NCBI GenBank assembly: GCA_934230965.1 | Contig: CAKQFW010000143.1 | Span: forward strand, 1 to 5,309 | Reading direction: 5' to 3' | Source of the DNA: an uncultured Prevotella sp. | GTDB taxonomy: Bacteria > Bacteroidota > Bacteroidia > Bacteroidales > Bacteroidaceae | DNA length: 5,309 nucleotides | Shown: positions 5,240 to 5,309 of the stretch, in pieces | How positions within the stretch are numbered: the stretch's first letter is position 1 | Layout: the number at the start of each line of letters is the position of its first letter | Translations under genes and position numbers: made by a program | Notes under the pieces: model-generated | Told to the model about the DNA's origin: nothing | Database searches by the model: none | The model's input: the letters and a program-made list of their open reading frames with translations, nothing else

Positions 5240-5304
5240 GTCAAAAAACGATCCGTGAAAAGATAAATCCGTTACATCGGTGCTATCCGTGTTCGTTTTT
5301 TGAC
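5240..5304. repeat. 12-bp perfect inverted repeat enclosing repeated ATCCGTG
   Basis: GTCAAAAAACGA (5240-5251) and TCGTTTTTTGAC (5293-5304) are exact reverse complements separated by 41 bp. Inside and touching the arms, ATCCGTG occurs twice in direct orientation (5251-5257 and 5285-5291). The arms are A/T tracts with a large loop, so this is a poor terminator. It could be a small repeat element with terminal inverted repeats, but it lies at the window edge and cannot be followed. Confidence 0.65.
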
Positions 5305-5309
5305 CCATG

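Larger units (their letters stand above)
4754..5309. other. Gene-free repeat mosaic downstream of umuC
   Basis: These 556 bp contain no credible gene. In order they hold a 7-bp-period array (4774-4843), a GC-richer stretch (4844-4864), a 77-bp tandem repeat (4865-5034), a 43-bp direct repeat pair flanking a GC-rich hairpin and G-run (5033-5171), two micro-hairpins (5175-5220) and a 12-bp inverted repeat (5240-5304). Open frames of 76 and 85 codons here run through repeat sequence on both strands and have no protein-like signature. Such intergenic debris is common in Prevotella-like genomes (general knowledge). Confidence 0.75.

Noticed and set aside
5001..5258. 85-codon plus-strand and 76-codon minus-strand frames
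   Set aside because: Both cross the 77-bp repeat end, the G-rich hairpin and the direct repeats; their peptides simply reflect repeat DNA (for example HPQPLPAGEG on the minus strand).
5198..5308. Short minus-strand frame starting at the ATG complement at 5308
   Set aside because: It begins inside the inverted repeat, runs only about 36 codons to a stop near 5198 and has no protein-like features.

Overview
The window looks like a chromosomal segment from a member of the Bacteroidota, most likely a Prevotella/Segatella-type Bacteroidales. Three things suggest this: a primary sigma factor of the short Bacteroidota kind (no region 1.1, starting MRQLKIQKSITNRS), promoter -7 elements of the form TAnnTTTG, and start codons without a clear Shine-Dalgarno sequence. 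The coding DNA is moderately GC-rich, while the gaps between genes are AT-rich or filled with repeats. The genus is inferred from general knowledge and was not tested by any search.

Layout. Positions 1-685 (minus) hold the first 228 codons of rpoD, cut by the window edge before the region 4 helix-turn-helix. A 288-bp divergent promoter region (686-973) separates it from a 610-residue SLC13-family permease (974-2806, plus) that carries two RCK_C/TrkA_C-type domains between its membrane halves. A 203-bp gap (2807-3009) follows. It holds inverted arrays of an 8-bp repeat, interrupted by a 29-nt block of small hairpins, and ends in a strong hairpin just before the next gene. Then come umuD (3010-3447) and umuC (3470-4753), 22 bp apart and evidently one operon. 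The last 556 bp (4754-5309) contain no credible gene. They are a mosaic of repeats: a 7-bp-period array, two and a fraction copies of a 77-bp repeat, a GC-rich hairpin overlapping a G-quadruplex-type G-run, a 43-bp imperfect direct repeat, micro-hairpins and a 12-bp inverted repeat.

How the genes relate. UmuD and UmuC should form the DNA polymerase V-type translesion system: RecA-stimulated self-cleavage of UmuD gives UmuD', which joins UmuC in the mutagenic polymerase. The catalytic and clamp-binding residues are all present, so the pair appears functional. The permease and RpoD are housekeeping or transport functions that share only the divergent promoter region. I see no new multi-gene system. 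The less explained material is the structured repeat DNA on both sides of umuDC, especially the sign that a small hairpin block was inserted into an existing 8-bp repeat array.
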